A DNA stretch of 13,566 nt. Origin: Verrucomicrobia bacterium 12-59-8 (lineage in GTDB: Bacteria > Verrucomicrobiota > Verrucomicrobiae > Verrucomicrobiales > Verrucomicrobiaceae). The translations under genes were made by a program, and so were the position numbers. Shown in pieces: positions 12,801 to 13,566 of this stretch. The stretch lies in contig NCCR01000116.1 in the NCBI GenBank assembly GCA_002279765.1, positions 38,173 to 51,738 on the forward strand, given 5' to 3'. The notes under the pieces were generated by a model. It ran no database searches. It had not been told where the DNA came from and was given only the letters and a program-made list of their open reading frames with translations. Numbering within the stretch: position 1 is the first letter of the stretch; the number at the start of each line of letters is the position of its first letter.

Positions 12801-13566
12801 ATGTCTCCGGAATCTCCAGCCCAGCATCAACCCCCGTTTGACGTCCCCAGTGTCGAGGAGATGGCCGCGTTGCTGCCGCAGTATGCATTTGAAAAGCTCG
12901 CGGCCTTCGGTGGCATGGGGGCAGTGTACAAGGCGCGGCAGGTGAGCCTGGACCGGCTCGTGGCGATCAAAATTTTGCCGCCGGAATTTGGCCAGCAGGA
13001 GGACTTCGCTGATCGATTCAAATCCGAGGCGCGAGCCATGGCGAAGCTCAACCACACGCACATTGTGGGGGTTTATGACTTTGGCATCACCAAGGAAGGG
13101 CATCTTTACCTGGTGATGGAATGGGTGGAGGGGCAGACGTTGCACACGCTCATTCAAAATGGCAGCATTCCTGTGCGCAAAGCGGCCAACTTGGCCATGC
13201 AGCTTTGTGATGCGCTGGCCTTCGCGCATCATAACAAAATTTTGCATCGCGACATCAAGCCGGGCAACATCATGATCAGTGAGGATGATCAGGTGAAGGT
13301 GGCCGATTTCGGTCTCGCAAGGCCGATCACGGGAGAAGCGGAGGAAAATCCCTTTGGCACGCCGGACTATGCGGCCCCGGAGATTCTCGGCAAGGGGGCG
13401 GTGGACCAGCGGGCGGATATTTTTGCTGCGGGTGTGGTATTGTACGAAATGTTGACGGGGCGTGTGCCGCAGCGGCCGCGCCGTTCGGTCCAGGATTTTG
13501 CGCCACTCTCTCCACGCTGGGATGAGTTGATCGACAAGGCCACGCATGCCGATCCCGCGCAGCGCT
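12801..13566 (+). CDS. Hanks-type Ser/Thr protein kinase, N-terminal 255 residues (3' end outside window)
   Basis: The ATG at 12801 is the first start after an in-frame TAA at 12780. After a 25-residue leader the kinase domain shows the nucleotide loop (LAAFGGMGAVYKA, 33-45), the catalytic lysine K57 in VAIK, its partner E76, the HRDIKPGNI catalytic loop (D151) and DFGLA (D169). A short activation segment leads to FGTPDYAAPEIL, and the conserved DIFAAGVVLYEMLTG helix follows. All catalytic residues are present. The first glycine of the G-loop is alanine (A35), a tolerated variation. It would phosphorylate Ser/Thr of unknown targets from the cytoplasm. Relatives often carry a transmembrane helix and a sensor or repeat domain after the kinase, beyond this window. 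It is divergent from the XRE regulator with 333 bases between the starts. Confidence 0.95.
   Translation, partial: MSPESPAQHQPPFDVPSVEEMAALLPQYAFEKLAAFGGMGAVYKARQVSLDRLVAIKILPPEFGQQEDFADRFKSEARAMAKLNHTHIVGVYDFGITKEGHLYLVMEWVEGQTLHTLIQNGSIPVRKAANLAMQLCDALAFAHHNKILHRDIKPGNIMISEDDQVKVADFGLARPITGEAEENPFGTPDYAAPEILGKGAVDQRADIFAAGVVLYEMLTGRVPQRPRRSVQDFAPLSPRWDELIDKATHADPAQR

Noticed and set aside
12678..13547. Long - strand open frame of 289 codons
   Set aside because: It is antisense to the kinase domain, whose catalytic motifs are unambiguous on the + strand.
1..13566. CRISPR arrays, tRNA or rRNA genes
   Set aside because: No regularly spaced direct repeats, tRNA-like cloverleaf or rRNA sequence was noticed on either strand by eye.

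Overview
The window looks like a GC-rich chromosome of a Verrucomicrobia-type bacterium (PVC group, Prosthecobacter-like). This is inferred from the gene content, since there is no rRNA or marker gene. The clues are a cluster of a secreted FAD oxidoreductase, a right-handed beta-helix protein and a secreted alpha-helical glycan-type enzyme, a cytoplasmic Ser/Thr kinase with a GGMG loop, few Shine-Dalgarno sites, and many short palindromes in noncoding DNA.

Layout. Bases 1-1230 hold two short membrane-protein genes on the + strand with looser codon use, followed by a 206-base structured element whose ends resemble integron attC simple sites (possible gene-cassette debris; no integrase in view). 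Bases 1230-2030 are essentially gene-free and packed with small perfect hairpins. Bases 2033-4207 carry four small genes on the - strand: a hotdog thioesterase-like protein, an NTF2/SnoaL-like protein, a pentapeptide-repeat protein and a GNAT acetyltransferase. Two related MITE-like elements of about 318 and 275 bp, each with TIR-like ends and flanked by an 8-bp direct repeat, sit between them. Removing each element with one repeat copy rebuilds a compact operon with gaps of 7 nt, 6 nt and a 4-nt ATGA overlap, so two related elements appear to have split one operon. A conserved double stem-loop lies inside both elements, and its second stem differs by compensating changes.

Bases 4405-5611 hold a possible tiny zinc-ribbon protein (-) and a single-pass membrane protein (+). 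Bases 5644-11300 form a - strand cluster: beta-helix protein, then FAD oxidoreductase, then a Tat-type secreted six-hairpin-like protein, probably acting on a glycan in the periplasm or outside the cell. Upstream on the same strand is a regulator with two XRE helix-turn-helix domains and an S24/LexA-like C-terminal domain that lacks both expected catalytic residues. A long hairpin lies next to the beta-helix start codon. Divergent from the regulator, and cut by the window end, is a Hanks-type protein kinase; a 9-bp inverted repeat between the two is a candidate operator.

The most unusual signals are the operon split by the paired elements, the stem-loop covariation, the S24 domain without its dyad, the hairpin over the beta-helix translation start, a coding-like remnant between the beta-helix and FAD genes, and the attC-like cassette end.
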